A stretch of 64,000 nucleotides of DNA from Bacillus cereus (GCF_002584535.1 NZ_NUOT01000045.1:1-64000), one strand, 5' to 3'. Shown: positions 52,778 to 61,813, counted from the first letter of the stretch. The notes: generated by a model from the letters alone, not told the origin. Numbers and translations: made by a program.

Positions 52778-54418
52778 ATGAAAAATCAGTTTCAATATCT
52801 TTGTATTGTTATTTTGTCTATCGGGATGTTATTTGTATCATTATTAATTCCGCAAATTAGTTTTGCGGCTGTAAATGGAAAAGGAATGAATCCGGACTAC
52901 AAAGCATATGTAATGGCCCCGTTAAAAAAGATTCCAGAAGTAACAAACTGGGAGACATTTGAAAATGATCTAAGATGGGCAAAACAGAATGGCTTTTCTG
53001 CTATTACCGTTGATTTTTGGTGGGGAGACATGGAAAAGAACGGGGATCAGCAATTTGATTTTTCATACGTACAGCGTTTTGCTCAATCGGTAAGAAATGC
53101 AGGTATGAAAATGATTCCGATTATTTCTACACATCAGTGCGGTGGAAATGTTGGGGATGATTGCAACGTACCAATTCCTTCATGGGTTTGGAATCAAAAA
53201 AATGATGATAGTCTTTACTTTAAATCTGAAACCGGAACCGTTAATAAAGAAACATTGAATCCACTTGCTTCAGATGTAATTCAAAAGGAATATGGTGAAC
53301 TATATACGGCATTCGCAGCAGCTATGAAACCGTATAAAGATGTAATCACAAAAATATATTTGTCTGGTGGACCAGCTGGAGAACTGAGATATCCTTCCTA
53401 CACATCTGCTGATGGAAGCGGTTATCCATCACGTGGAAAGTTTCAAGCATATACAGAATTTGCAAAATCAAAATTCCGTTCCTGGGTATTAAATAAATAT
53501 GATTCCTTAAATGAAGTGAACAAAGCGTGGAGTACAAAACTTACTTCTGTTTCAGAAATTTTACCACCAAGTGATGGGGAACTGTTTCTAAAGAATGGAT
53601 ATAATTCTTCATATGGAAAAGATTATTTAGAATGGTATCAAGGTGTTTTAGAAAGTCATGCAAAATTAATTGGTGAATTGGCACACAATGCTTTTGATCC
53701 AAGTTTTCAAGTACCAATCGGTGCAAAGATTGCAGGAGTACATTGGCAATATAATAATCCGGTTATGCCTCACGGAGCAGAAAAGCCGGCAGGGTATAAT
53801 AATTACAGCCATTTACTCGATGCTTTCAAAAGCGCAAAGTTAGATGTAACATTTACTTGTCTAGAAATGACAGATAAAGGTAATTATCCGGAATATTCAA
53901 TGCCTAGAACATTAGTACAAGATATTGCAACATTAGCTAATCAAAAGGGAATTGTATTAAATGGTGAAAATGCTTTAAGCATCGGAAATGAAGAGGAGTA
54001 TAAACGAGTTGCAGAAATGGCTTTTAATTATAATTTTGCTGGATTTACTTTACTTCGTTATCAAGATGTAATGTATAATAATTCACTAATGGGAAAATTT
54101 AAGAATTTATTAGGTGTGACACCTGTTATGCAAACGATTGTAGTAAAAAATGCTCCTACAACAATAGGAGATACTGTATATATTACGGGGAATCGTGCGG
54201 AATTAGGAAGTTGGGACACGAAACAGTATCCAATTCAATTATATTATGATTCTCGTAGTAATGATTGGAGAGGAAATGTTGTGTTGCCAGCTGAAAGAAA
54301 TATAGAATTTAAAGCGTTCATTAAAAGTAAAGATGGAACGGTCAAATCATGGCAAACAATGCAACAAAGTTGGAATCCAGTCCCCCTGAAGACTACCGAT
54401 TATGTAAGTTTGTGGTAA
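52778..54418 (+). CDS. secreted beta-amylase (GH14 with CBM20)
   Basis: Releases maltose from starch ends outside the cell. 546 residues, the length of known B. cereus beta-amylase precursor. Signal peptide ~1-30 (hydrophobic CIVILSIGMLFVSLL, cleavage near SFAA), GH14 barrel ~31-440 with FWWGDMEKNG, ISTHQCGGNVGDDCN and GGPAGELRYPSY (catalytic acid Glu), CLEMTD and GENAL (second catalytic Glu), then a starch-binding CBM20 (~445-546; TVYITGNRAELGSWDTKQYP, SWQTMQQSWNPVP). Start ATG 52778, 8 bases after GAGGAG; ATG 52772 is too close. Monocistronic. Confidence 0.97.
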   Translation: MKNQFQYLCIVILSIGMLFVSLLIPQISFAAVNGKGMNPDYKAYVMAPLKKIPEVTNWETFENDLRWAKQNGFSAITVDFWWGDMEKNGDQQFDFSYVQRFAQSVRNAGMKMIPIISTHQCGGNVGDDCNVPIPSWVWNQKNDDSLYFKSETGTVNKETLNPLASDVIQKEYGELYTAFAAAMKPYKDVITKIYLSGGPAGELRYPSYTSADGSGYPSRGKFQAYTEFAKSKFRSWVLNKYDSLNEVNKAWSTKLTSVSEILPPSDGELFLKNGYNSSYGKDYLEWYQGVLESHAKLIGELAHNAFDPSFQVPIGAKIAGVHWQYNNPVMPHGAEKPAGYNNYSHLLDAFKSAKLDVTFTCLEMTDKGNYPEYSMPRTLVQDIATLANQKGIVLNGENALSIGNEEEYKRVAEMAFNYNFAGFTLLRYQDVMYNNSLMGKFKNLLGVTPVMQTIVVKNAPTTIGDTVYITGNRAELGSWDTKQYPIQLYYDSRSNDWRGNVVLPAERNIEFKAFIKSKDGTVKSWQTMQQSWNPVPLKTTDYVSLW

Positions 54419-54432
54419 TTATATTATGTAAA

Positions 54433-54472
54433 CAAAAAGATCCTTTAATATGAGATAAAGGATCTTTTTGTT
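54433..54472 (+). terminator. beta-amylase terminator
   Basis: AAAAAGATCCTTT ... AAAGGATCTTTTTG. Confidence 0.9.
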
Positions 54473-54499
54473 TTTGAAGGAAAAATAAATCTTAAAAAA

Positions 54500-54526
54500 T
54501 GTCACATTCATCTTCCTTCATCCGTC
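54500..54526 (+). promoter_or_regulatory. ECF41-type promoter
   Basis: TGTCACA (54500-54506), 16 bases, CGTC (54523-54526): the promoter form recognised by ECF41 sigma factors. It lies 31 bases before the oxidoreductase whose downstream neighbour is an ECF41 sigma gene. Confidence 0.88.
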
Positions 54527-54557
54527 TTGTGTGTAAAACAATAAGGAGGAAATTTAT

Positions 54558-55841
54558 ATGCAGAACTTTAATGTGGCAATTATAGGCGGGGGACTTGCTG
54601 GATTGACAGCTTCGATTTATTTAGCAAGGGAAGGTAAAAAAGTTGTTGTATTAGAGAAATCGAGTCGCTTTGGCGGAAGAGCAATAACAACGAATAAAAA
54701 CGGCGTTCTTATGAATCTTGGGGCGCACGCTTTATATCGCGGTGGAGAAGCACTATCAACTCTTAAGGAACTCGGAATCAACATTCTAGGAGGAATACCT
54801 TCTACTAGTGCACATGGTATATGGAAAAATGATGTGTATACAATACCGACAGATTTTCGGTCAATCTTAGCTACACCATTATTTTCATGGTCTGCAAAAA
54901 TACAATTTTTCAATTTGATGTTAAAGTTAGGGAAATTTGATTTGAAGACAATTCCTAAAATGAGTTTGAGTATATGGGCAGAAAAAGAAATTAAAGATCC
55001 AATGGTAAGAAACATGTTTTATGCATTATGCCGAACATCGACTTACACATATGCTCCTACATTACAGTTAGCATCTTCTGTACTAAAACAAATACAACGA
55101 TCAATGAAAGAAGGGGTTTTTTATGTCGATGGTGGATGGGAGACGATCATAACAAAGCTAAGAGACGAAGCTACAAATGCTGGCGTTCATTTTATAGCGA
55201 GTAAAAATGTAGTTGAAATTGAGCACTGTGGTCATATTCAAAGAATTCGTTGTTCTGGTGAGGAACTCTTTGAAGTTCCTACTGTTGTTGTTACTATACC
55301 ACCAAAAGAAGCTTGTAAAATTATAAAGGGAGCAAAAGATACTGCGCTACAAATATGGAAAGAACAGTCTATGCCAGTTACAGCAGCTTCGTTAGATCTT
55401 GGTTTAAGAAGGTTACCCAATCCATCATATCAATTTGCTTTAGGATTAGATCAACCTGTATTTTTTACGAATCAATCAAGAGCCGCTAAGTTAAGTGATG
55501 ATGGAACGGTAGTAGTGGGATTGATAAAATATCACAATCCTGCATTACAAGCTAGTAACTTTAATGACGATAAAGTTTTGTTAGAACATACAATGGATTT
55601 ATTACACCCGAAGTGGCAACAGGAGTTAGTTGAAAAGCAATATTTGCCTAAAGTAACAGTTGTATATGATTTCCCTCATATTGGTCGTACTGAAAATCCA
55701 GGGCCTGCTGTTCCTGAAATGCCAGGGATATATGTTGCAGGAGATTGGGCTGGCCATGATGAATTATTAGCTGACGCTGCAGTTTCTAGTGGTAAACGAG
55801 CAGCACTACAAATTTTAGAACAAAGTAAAATCACAAATTGA
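54558..55841 (+). CDS. FAD-dependent oxidoreductase (amine-oxidase/phytoene-desaturase-like)
   Basis: 427 residues with a flavin-binding start NVAIIGGGLAGLTASIYLAR (~4-23), RFGGRA, a substrate-domain middle section (~100-330) and a C-terminal PGIYVAGDWAGHDELLADAA FAD motif. Belongs to the FAD/NAD(P) amine-oxidase/desaturase superfamily; substrate unknown. Ribosome site AAGGAGGAAA. Its stop overlaps the region before the sigma factor start (12 bases apart), so they form one unit. ECF41 sigma factors are usually encoded beside such 'COE' oxidoreductase, decarboxylase or epimerase genes. Confidence 0.88.
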   Translation: MQNFNVAIIGGGLAGLTASIYLAREGKKVVVLEKSSRFGGRAITTNKNGVLMNLGAHALYRGGEALSTLKELGINILGGIPSTSAHGIWKNDVYTIPTDFRSILATPLFSWSAKIQFFNLMLKLGKFDLKTIPKMSLSIWAEKEIKDPMVRNMFYALCRTSTYTYAPTLQLASSVLKQIQRSMKEGVFYVDGGWETIITKLRDEATNAGVHFIASKNVVEIEHCGHIQRIRCSGEELFEVPTVVVTIPPKEACKIIKGAKDTALQIWKEQSMPVTAASLDLGLRRLPNPSYQFALGLDQPVFFTNQSRAAKLSDDGTVVVGLIKYHNPALQASNFNDDKVLLEHTMDLLHPKWQQELVEKQYLPKVTVVYDFPHIGRTENPGPAVPEMPGIYVAGDWAGHDELLADAAVSSGKRAALQILEQSKITN

Positions 55842-55852
55842 AAGAGGGTCAT

Positions 55853-56728
55853 GTGAGTTTGGAACTGGAGCAATTGTATCAAGCATATAAGCCTTTATTG
55901 TTTTCTTTAGCCTATCGTATGCTCGGGAGTGTTATGGACGCTGAAGATATTGTTCATGATACATTTCTTTCATTAGATCAAATAGAAGAGCTAGAGTCTG
56001 TTGATAATATAAAAGCGTATTTATGTAAGATGGTTACGAACCGCGCCATCGATAAATTACGTTCAGCAGCTCATAAACGAAATGTTTATGTTGGCATGTG
56101 GTTACCTGAACCACTCGTTGAAGAAAATGATGATCCTTCCATGACATATATAATGAGGGAATCTATTTCTACAGCGTATCTTTTGCTTTTACAACAGTTA
56201 TCTGAAATTGAACGGGCAGTGTTTATATTACGAGAAGTTTTTGGTTACGATTATGATGAAATTGCATCAATTGTTGATAAAAACAATGCAAATTGTCGGC
56301 AAATCTTTCATCGTGCTAGAAAGGGCATTGTAGATAAATCGAAAGCTTCAAAATTAAGTATAAAGCAGATGGCTGCATATGTGGAACAATTTGTCGCATC
56401 TTTGCAGCGAGGAGACGTAAAGGCAATGCTAGAAGTGTTAAAAACAGATGCGATATTCAAATCAGATGGTGGAGGGAAGGTTACAACAGCTCTTAAACCA
56501 ATTTACACATCTGAAAGGATTGTGCGCTTATTCTTAGGAGTTATCAAAACGTTACCAGAAGAACATTCCATTGCATTTAGAATGGTGAATGGTACACCTG
56601 GTATTACTGTAAATATAAATAATCGCGCTACGTATGTGCTTTCGTTTGAGTTTCAAGAAGAGAAAATAGCATCTATTTATATGATGATGAATCCCGATAA
56701 GCTTATGCATTTAAATGAGAATGTATAG
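55853..56728 (+). CDS. ECF41-group RNA polymerase sigma factor
   Basis: 291 residues. Sigma-70 region 2 (LYQAYKPLLFSLAYRMLGSVMDAEDIVHDTF, ~6-36), WLPEPL linker motif (~85), region 4 (LSEIERAVFILREVFGYDYDEIA, ~115-165) and a C-terminal SnoaL-like extension with DGGGK (~206) and MNPDKL (~280). WLPEP, DGGGK/R and NPDKL are hallmarks of ECF41, in which the fused domain replaces an anti-sigma factor. Start: GTG 55853 with AGAGGG before it; TTG 55838 is alternative. Predicted to activate its own operon through 54500-54526. Confidence 0.93.
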   Translation: MSLELEQLYQAYKPLLFSLAYRMLGSVMDAEDIVHDTFLSLDQIEELESVDNIKAYLCKMVTNRAIDKLRSAAHKRNVYVGMWLPEPLVEENDDPSMTYIMRESISTAYLLLLQQLSEIERAVFILREVFGYDYDEIASIVDKNNANCRQIFHRARKGIVDKSKASKLSIKQMAAYVEQFVASLQRGDVKAMLEVLKTDAIFKSDGGGKVTTALKPIYTSERIVRLFLGVIKTLPEEHSIAFRMVNGTPGITVNINNRATYVLSFEFQEEKIASIYMMMNPDKLMHLNENV

Positions 56729-56732
56729 AATG

Positions 56733-56767
56733 AAAAAGACGCATCTCAATAGAGATGCGTCTTCGAT
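56733..56767. terminator. bidirectional terminator
   Basis: AAGACGCATCTC-aata-GAGATGCGTCTT between the converging sigma gene and the 52-aa gene. Confidence 0.85.
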
Positions 56768-56782
56768 TTAAAATCATGTAAA

Positions 56783-56941
56783 TTACTTCTCTAACATTTC
56801 AAGAGGAACATCCTTTTCGCCTAATACCTCGAACTTAATTTCTCCGTCCTCTTCGTAAATACGTTTAATAATCGGTATAGTTATCATTCGCTTTTTGTGC
56901 TGTTTACGTTTTCTAGCAGCGTCTAAATTAATCACGTTCAT
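56783..56941 (-). CDS. small basic/acidic hypothetical protein (52 aa)
   Basis: ATG 56941 with AAAGGATG 8 bases upstream. The 52 residues split into a basic start (NLDAARKRKQHKKRMITIPI) and an acidic end (IYEEDGEIKFEVLGEKDVPLEMLEK). No membrane part, no family recognised. The basic half could bind nucleic acid. Its leader holds a GC-rich hairpin with a T-run (56985-57012). Too short for usual ORF cut-offs. Confidence 0.68.
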   Translation of the reverse strand: MNVINLDAARKRKQHKKRMITIPIIKRIYEEDGEIKFEVLGEKDVPLEMLEK

Positions 56942-57255
56942 GTTCAAAGCATCCTTTCTTACATACAGTTATAAACAAAAGAAAATGCGTCCGAAAAGGG
57001 CGCTTTTTTAATTTGAAATACCGATTAAAAATGATTTTATAATTGCATTTTGATTGTAAAATAATGTGAATGGAATAATTACACGTAGAAATTAACTTTA
57101 CCAAAAAACGAAACAATACGCTACAAAAAAATTCAATTCTTTGTCTTATAACAGGAAAAACCTATTCGTTTAGCATATAATGAAAGGTAGACAAACATAA
57201 TCAACTTTCTCATCAATTTTTTATCATTAAATTTGTTGGAAAGGAGATAGATTGT
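56942..57255. other. intergenic stretch with a leader hairpin
   Basis: GCGTCC-gaaaa-GGGCGC followed by TTTTTT at 56985-57012 could be a terminator on either strand; it may act as an attenuator in the minus-strand leader of the 52-aa gene. The rest is AT-rich; nothing else seen. Confidence 0.45.
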
Positions 57256-57837
57256 ATGAATTCATTAGAATTATTGTTGTTAGAGCTTGAAAAATACGGA
57301 AAAGAGCACGATAGTAAAAAAGAGAAACGAGAAGAAAAATTAAGAAATATTTCTCGTGAAATGGGACAATTTTTATCTATTTTAATAAAAGGGTGCGGCG
57401 CTCAAAGAATTTTAGAAATTGGTACTTCAAATGGATATTCAACATTATGGCTGGCAAATGCGGCTAAAGAAACGAAAGGAAATGTTACAACTGTTGAACT
57501 TTCTTCAGGACGAGTTGCAGAGGCACTTATGAATTTTGAAAAGGCAAATCTTAGATATCAGATTGATATTCATAATCAGGAAGCGGGGGCGTTTCTAGAT
57601 ACACAAGTAGAGTGTTCGTTTGACTTTATTTTCCTAGATTCAGAGCGTACTCAATATATGTGGTGGTGGGAAAATATAAAGCGAATATTAGAACCTAAGG
57701 GATTTCTGGTAATCGATAATGCAACTTCGCATGCAGAAGAGTTAGCGGAATGTATTCAGATGATTGAAGAAGATGATACGTTTGAAACAGTATTGCTAGG
57801 TTTTCAAAAAGGAGCGTTTGTAGCACGAAAAAAATAA
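57256..57837 (+). CDS. SAM-dependent O-methyltransferase (CCoAOMT/catechol type)
   Basis: 193 residues behind AAAGGAGAT. Class I methyltransferase: LEIGTSNGYSTLWLANAA (motif I, ~54-71), VTTVELSSGRVAEALMNF (motif II acidic), FDFIFLDSERTQYMWWW (metal/catalytic Asp, ~122) and GFLVIDNATSH. The LDxERxxY and DNATSH pattern matches the cation-dependent catechol/caffeoyl-CoA-type family, whose substrates are catechols. Pairs with the AMP-dependent ligase starting 38 bases downstream. Confidence 0.85.
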   Translation: MNSLELLLLELEKYGKEHDSKKEKREEKLRNISREMGQFLSILIKGCGAQRILEIGTSNGYSTLWLANAAKETKGNVTTVELSSGRVAEALMNFEKANLRYQIDIHNQEAGAFLDTQVECSFDFIFLDSERTQYMWWWENIKRILEPKGFLVIDNATSHAEELAECIQMIEEDDTFETVLLGFQKGAFVARKK

Positions 57838-57875
57838 AAAATATAGCCATAACAAACAAGGGGATTCAATAAAAA

Positions 57876-59312
57876 ATGCATATACATTCTTATTTTTATG
57901 AGCAGGCACAAAAAAAACCTGACTGCGTTGCACTTTCGGAACAACATAATAGTTGGACTTATAAAGAGTTGGCGCAGAATGTTTCAAATCGTGTATCAGT
58001 GCTTATGCAAGAAGGAGCGGCACCAGGGCATATTTTTATTATAAAGTTAGACAATTGTATGGAATGGATTCAAGATGCCCTTGCAGTTTCAGAAATTGGT
58101 GGAATTATACTGCCAGTTCATCCAGACGTTACAGAAATGGAATGGAAAACAATTGTAAGTAGAACGGAGCCTAATTGGATTATCACATCTAAAGGGACTG
58201 TATGTCAAACAATGGAGCATAATACCATCTCATTTCCTTTTAGACATGTGAATAGTAAGGAAGAGTTATACTTTTTTGGCTATACTTCAGGTTCAACGGG
58301 CACACCGAAAGGTTTTGTTAAAAGTCATCGATCATGGACTAGTAGCTTTAAAGGATGGAGTAAGGCGTTTTCGCTAACTGAAAGTGATCGCATAGTAGTT
58401 CCATTACATTTATCTTATTCAGCTCAGCTATACCCGGCACTTCATGCATTAGCTACAGGAGCTGAGATTATTTTATTATCTAATTTCACACCAGAGGCAT
58501 TTTTCAAAGCGAAAGGCTCATGTGCTTCTATTACACCAGCTTTAATTGAACCTTTAACTCGTTATGCAAAGCAAAAACAAAGTGTACAGGAAATGATTCC
58601 GAGATGTATGATTTCAGTTGGGACAAAATTATCGCCTATACAAAGAAAAAAATTTGAGGAATGTTTTTCTAAATCATTTTTGTATGAGTATTACGGATCA
58701 TCAGAAATGGGGTATGCCTCATTATTAACACCAGAAGATGCAAGAACGGCACCTGAAACAGTCGGAGTACCATTCCCCGATGTGGAGATTGCTTTCTTTA
58801 ATGAGAAGAAAGAACGAATAATAACTGATAAAGAAAATTTCGGGAAATTATTTGTTCGATCTGGTCAGGATTTTGAAGGATATATTGAAAATGAAGAGCA
58901 AACAAAAGCTACTTTCATAGAAGATTGGGTAACATCACATGATATTGGTTTTCAAAGAAAAGATGGAAAAATTGTTTTAATAGGTAGAGACCGAGACGTT
59001 ATAAAAGCTGCTGGGAGCTTTGTGTATGCTGGTGAAATAGAAGAGGTATTGAAGGGACTTACTGGTGTTATAGAAGCTATAGTGTTTGCAGAAAAAGATG
59101 ATAATCGTGGAGAAGTCATACACGCTATTATTGTAAAGGAACCTTCTCAAACATTATTAGCTATTCAACGAGAGTGTCGTCAGAAATTAATATCATATAA
59201 GCAACCAAGAAATTGGACTATATTATCACAATTACCTAAGAAGCCGAATGGGAAGGTAGACAAAATAAAATTGAAAGAGGAATTACTAAACAATAAACCG
59301 TGTAATATGTGA
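57876..59312 (+). CDS. AMP-dependent acyl/aryl-CoA ligase (YhfT-like)
   Basis: 478 residues of the adenylate-forming ligase superfamily: P-loop FGYTSGSTGTPKGFVKSH (~131-148), YEYYGSSEMG (A5, ~267), TSHDIGF and GRDRDVIKAAGSFVYAGEIE (A8 hinge, ~370), and LPKKPNGKVDKIKLKE with the A10 Lys (~460). Short for the family, similar to B. subtilis YhfT (long-chain acyl-CoA synthetase-like). Ribosome site AAGGGGA. Follows the O-methyltransferase gene with no terminator between. Substrate unknown. Confidence 0.87.
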   Translation: MHIHSYFYEQAQKKPDCVALSEQHNSWTYKELAQNVSNRVSVLMQEGAAPGHIFIIKLDNCMEWIQDALAVSEIGGIILPVHPDVTEMEWKTIVSRTEPNWIITSKGTVCQTMEHNTISFPFRHVNSKEELYFFGYTSGSTGTPKGFVKSHRSWTSSFKGWSKAFSLTESDRIVVPLHLSYSAQLYPALHALATGAEIILLSNFTPEAFFKAKGSCASITPALIEPLTRYAKQKQSVQEMIPRCMISVGTKLSPIQRKKFEECFSKSFLYEYYGSSEMGYASLLTPEDARTAPETVGVPFPDVEIAFFNEKKERIITDKENFGKLFVRSGQDFEGYIENEEQTKATFIEDWVTSHDIGFQRKDGKIVLIGRDRDVIKAAGSFVYAGEIEEVLKGLTGVIEAIVFAEKDDNRGEVIHAIIVKEPSQTLLAIQRECRQKLISYKQPRNWTILSQLPKKPNGKVDKIKLKEELLNNKPCNM

Positions 59313-59526
59313 AGAATCCGCCTTTAGCACGTAGCATTCTAGGTCTTAAGTCTGAGGAAAATAATGCACGAAACAGGTATACTTATGGTAAGAAACAGGG
59401 AATGACTGCATAAGCAGGAGTTTATTAAAAATCGATTTCAAACAAATATCATATAAGTGGTATAAGATATCTTAGATGAAATATAGTGCAAATAAATTCG
59501 CACATATAAATAAAGGAGCGATTTTG
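59313..59526. other. leader region of telA
   Basis: No gene; a TTG/ATG frame starting at 59476 is only the in-frame extension of telA. No clean terminator was found for the ligase gene. Confidence 0.4.
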
Positions 59527-60636
59527 TTGACTGAATTAGAGAAAAAAGAACCTGTATCAGTAGCGAAAGATAATATGCAAGTAGTTGTTGATACAGTTAT
59601 TAAAGATGAAGAACTTGTTGAACTGAATAAAGAAGCTGATTTATATGTGAAAAAGTTAAATAGTGAACAAAATACTGATCTTTCAAAAGTGTTATCCCAG
59701 CTCGGAGATTTAGGAGATAAAGAGCAGCAAGCAGCAGGTCAAACATTATCAGCATTAAAACGTCCTGTGACTGCAATGATGAACGGGAAGAATGAAGAGA
59801 TTCCGAATACATTGCTAGAACTGCGTAAAGTCGTATCAGAACTTGATCCTAATTCATTAAAAGCGTCGGGTATGAAGAAATTTATGTTTAAAGTTTTTAA
59901 GAAAAATCCACTTGAAACGTATGTTCATAAATATCAATCTATAGATAAACAAATTGAAGAAATTATAAGATCATTGCTTATTGGACGTGACAATCTCCAA
60001 GAAGACACGGTTGGTTTAGAAATGCTAAAAGAGCAATCACATGATAAAATCCATGCATTGGATAAGCAAGTATATCTTGGCAGAAAACTTGCTAGTATGC
60101 TTGAAGCAGAAAAGCAAAATCCAGATCGTCAAAAGGATATTCCATTAATCAATGATGCGTTAGAAAAAATTCTTGTACGTACACGCAACATGCAGCAAGC
60201 AAAAAGTGTATTGTTGCAATCTATCGCATCAGTAGACATCATTAAGAAAAATAACGAAAAGTTAACAGAGGCAATTCGTAATGCAATTACAATGACGCAA
60301 AACGTAGTTACTGTTTCAGCAGCGATTCAGCTAGCACTAACGAACCAACGTAAAACAATCGATGCGGTTAATGCGACGAATGAAGCAATCGAATCAATGG
60401 TATTAAGTAACTCACAAGCTTTAAAACAAAACACAGAAGAAACGACGAAGTTGCTTGAAAATCCAGCAATCAGCATGGATAAGCTGCGCGAATCATTCCA
60501 AAATGTATTTGCAGCTATTGAAGCATCTGAGAAATCATCAGAACGCATTATCGAATCAAGTAAGAAATTTGTTATTGAACTTGATACATTTAATGATGAA
60601 ATGAAGCAGAAGCTCATTCAGCGTCCAAAGAAATAA
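59527..60636 (+). CDS. telA: TelA-family toxic-anion/stress resistance protein
   Basis: 369 residues: TELEKKEPVSVAKDNMQVVV start, LVELNKEADLYVKKL, then a long alpha-helical body (coiled-coil character ~150-365) with the TelA/YaaN conserved stretches QPLSALKRPV-like TLSALKRPVTAM and NAITMTQNVVTVSAAIQLALTNQRK (~265-290 in parts). Family members are linked to tellurite, lantibiotic and envelope-stress resistance. Start: TTG 59527, 8 bases after GGAG; TTG 59524 is next best. Followed 24 bases later by the membrane protein at 60661. Confidence 0.9.
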   Translation: MTELEKKEPVSVAKDNMQVVVDTVIKDEELVELNKEADLYVKKLNSEQNTDLSKVLSQLGDLGDKEQQAAGQTLSALKRPVTAMMNGKNEEIPNTLLELRKVVSELDPNSLKASGMKKFMFKVFKKNPLETYVHKYQSIDKQIEEIIRSLLIGRDNLQEDTVGLEMLKEQSHDKIHALDKQVYLGRKLASMLEAEKQNPDRQKDIPLINDALEKILVRTRNMQQAKSVLLQSIASVDIIKKNNEKLTEAIRNAITMTQNVVTVSAAIQLALTNQRKTIDAVNATNEAIESMVLSNSQALKQNTEETTKLLENPAISMDKLRESFQNVFAAIEASEKSSERIIESSKKFVIELDTFNDEMKQKLIQRPKK

Positions 60637-60660
60637 AAGGTCATTAGAGGAGGTGAAAAG

Positions 60661-61494
60661 ATGGGTTTCTTCGAATTTGTTTTAATGATAGGTGGAATTT
60701 TGCTTTTGCTAGGGTTTACAGTTGTTGTTTTACTCGTTTACTTCGGCCGAAAATTTTACTTATCCTGGACGAAACCGTATAAGCGGGCACACGAATCAAT
60801 TGAAAAATTATCAAATAAATCAACACCATTTTTACAAGAATTTACGCAGCATCCTCTGTTTTATCGCTGGATTCGTACAGAAGGAAAAAAAGAACAAAAA
60901 GCATTTAACACACTTTTTTGTGCGGCAGATCAACGTACAAGAGAACAAGTTTTCTCTATGTTACCGAAAGATAAACAGAAAAAAGCACATGTAATGGCAA
61001 AAACAACGAAAAAAGTTACAAATGAAGATATTGATGTAACTACAGTGAAAGTAAAGGATTTCTTAAGGCAAGAAGCACAACAATCATCTAAGCCAACGGA
61101 TCTATCGTTTTATAAATTGTATTTTTACGACCGTTATCCGGATGCATTAAATACCATTCAGGCGTATAAACGATCTGTTAATCCTTCATTACAAAGAATG
61201 GTTGATGAGATTACGATTTCAGTCTTAAATGCACTTCCTTACTATCAAGAACAACGTATGTTTGAACAACAACACAAACTGGAAACATTCTTAATGAAAG
61301 ACTTAATCGCTATGTTGTCATTAGTAACACAGCTGCCGCCATCACAACGTCCTGAAAAAGAAGAAGAATTGCAAGTTTACTTACAAAACTTTCAAAAAGA
61401 AATGGAAGCGGTAGAACGAGATATTCGGGACTCTATTGATCATGATTTGAATGTGAAGATGAGAGCGGCGAAGGAGAAATTTAAGAATAAGTAA
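60661..61494 (+). CDS. membrane-anchored protein paired with telA (unknown function)
   Basis: 277 residues behind GAGGAGGTG. One N-terminal hydrophobic segment (~6-29, VLMIGGILLLLGFTVVVLLVYF), then a soluble, Lys/Gln/Glu-rich helical domain with YFYDRYPDALNTIQAY and LETFLMKDLIAMLSLVTQLP. No family recognised with certainty; in other Bacillus telA genes are paired with xpaC, but this protein is longer and single-pass. Operon position suggests it anchors or assists TelA. Ends at a strong terminator. Confidence 0.75.
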   Translation: MGFFEFVLMIGGILLLLGFTVVVLLVYFGRKFYLSWTKPYKRAHESIEKLSNKSTPFLQEFTQHPLFYRWIRTEGKKEQKAFNTLFCAADQRTREQVFSMLPKDKQKKAHVMAKTTKKVTNEDIDVTTVKVKDFLRQEAQQSSKPTDLSFYKLYFYDRYPDALNTIQAYKRSVNPSLQRMVDEITISVLNALPYYQEQRMFEQQHKLETFLMKDLIAMLSLVTQLPPSQRPEKEEELQVYLQNFQKEMEAVERDIRDSIDHDLNVKMRAAKEKFKNK

Positions 61495-61496
61495 AG

Positions 61497-61536
61497 GAAA
61501 GCCTCTTGAGTAAATTACTCAAGAGGCTTTTGGTTT
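61497..61536 (+). terminator. terminator of the telA operon
   Basis: AAGCCTCTTGAGT-aaat-TACTCAAGAGGCTTTT. Confidence 0.92.
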
Positions 61537-61692
61537 TAATATACATTTAAGGGGGATGTTGTATATTTTTGGATTATAAAATGATAAAATATACAATGTT
61601 ATATTGAGATTTTAGAATGCTAAGTGGAAAGCGGTTATAAGTTGCACATTTAGTATGGTAGCCTATGAATCAGATAAAATGGGGGACTTAAA

Positions 61693-61758
61693 ATGAAAAA
61701 TCATTTTGAGGAGAACGATAAAAAAGAGAAAGATCGCTTTGAAAAAACGCTAATTTAA
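61693..61758 (+). CDS. possible 21-codon leader peptide
   Basis: ATGAAAAATCATTTTGAGG opens a 21-codon, Lys/Glu-rich frame (MKNHFEENDKKEKDRFEKTLI) preceded by GGGGGACTTAAA. It stops 55 bases before the membrane protein gene. It may be a translated leader or the start of a decayed gene; no conservation evidence available here. Confidence 0.25.
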   Translation: MKNHFEENDKKEKDRFEKTLI

Positions 61759-61813
61759 AAAATAGTAAATATCTCTTGTGAAAAATAGATCAAAATAAGG
61801 AGATCAGCCTATT

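Noticed and set aside
54617-55015. Minus-strand 132-codon frame inside the flavoenzyme gene
   Set aside because: Antisense to the FAD motif region; no ribosome site.
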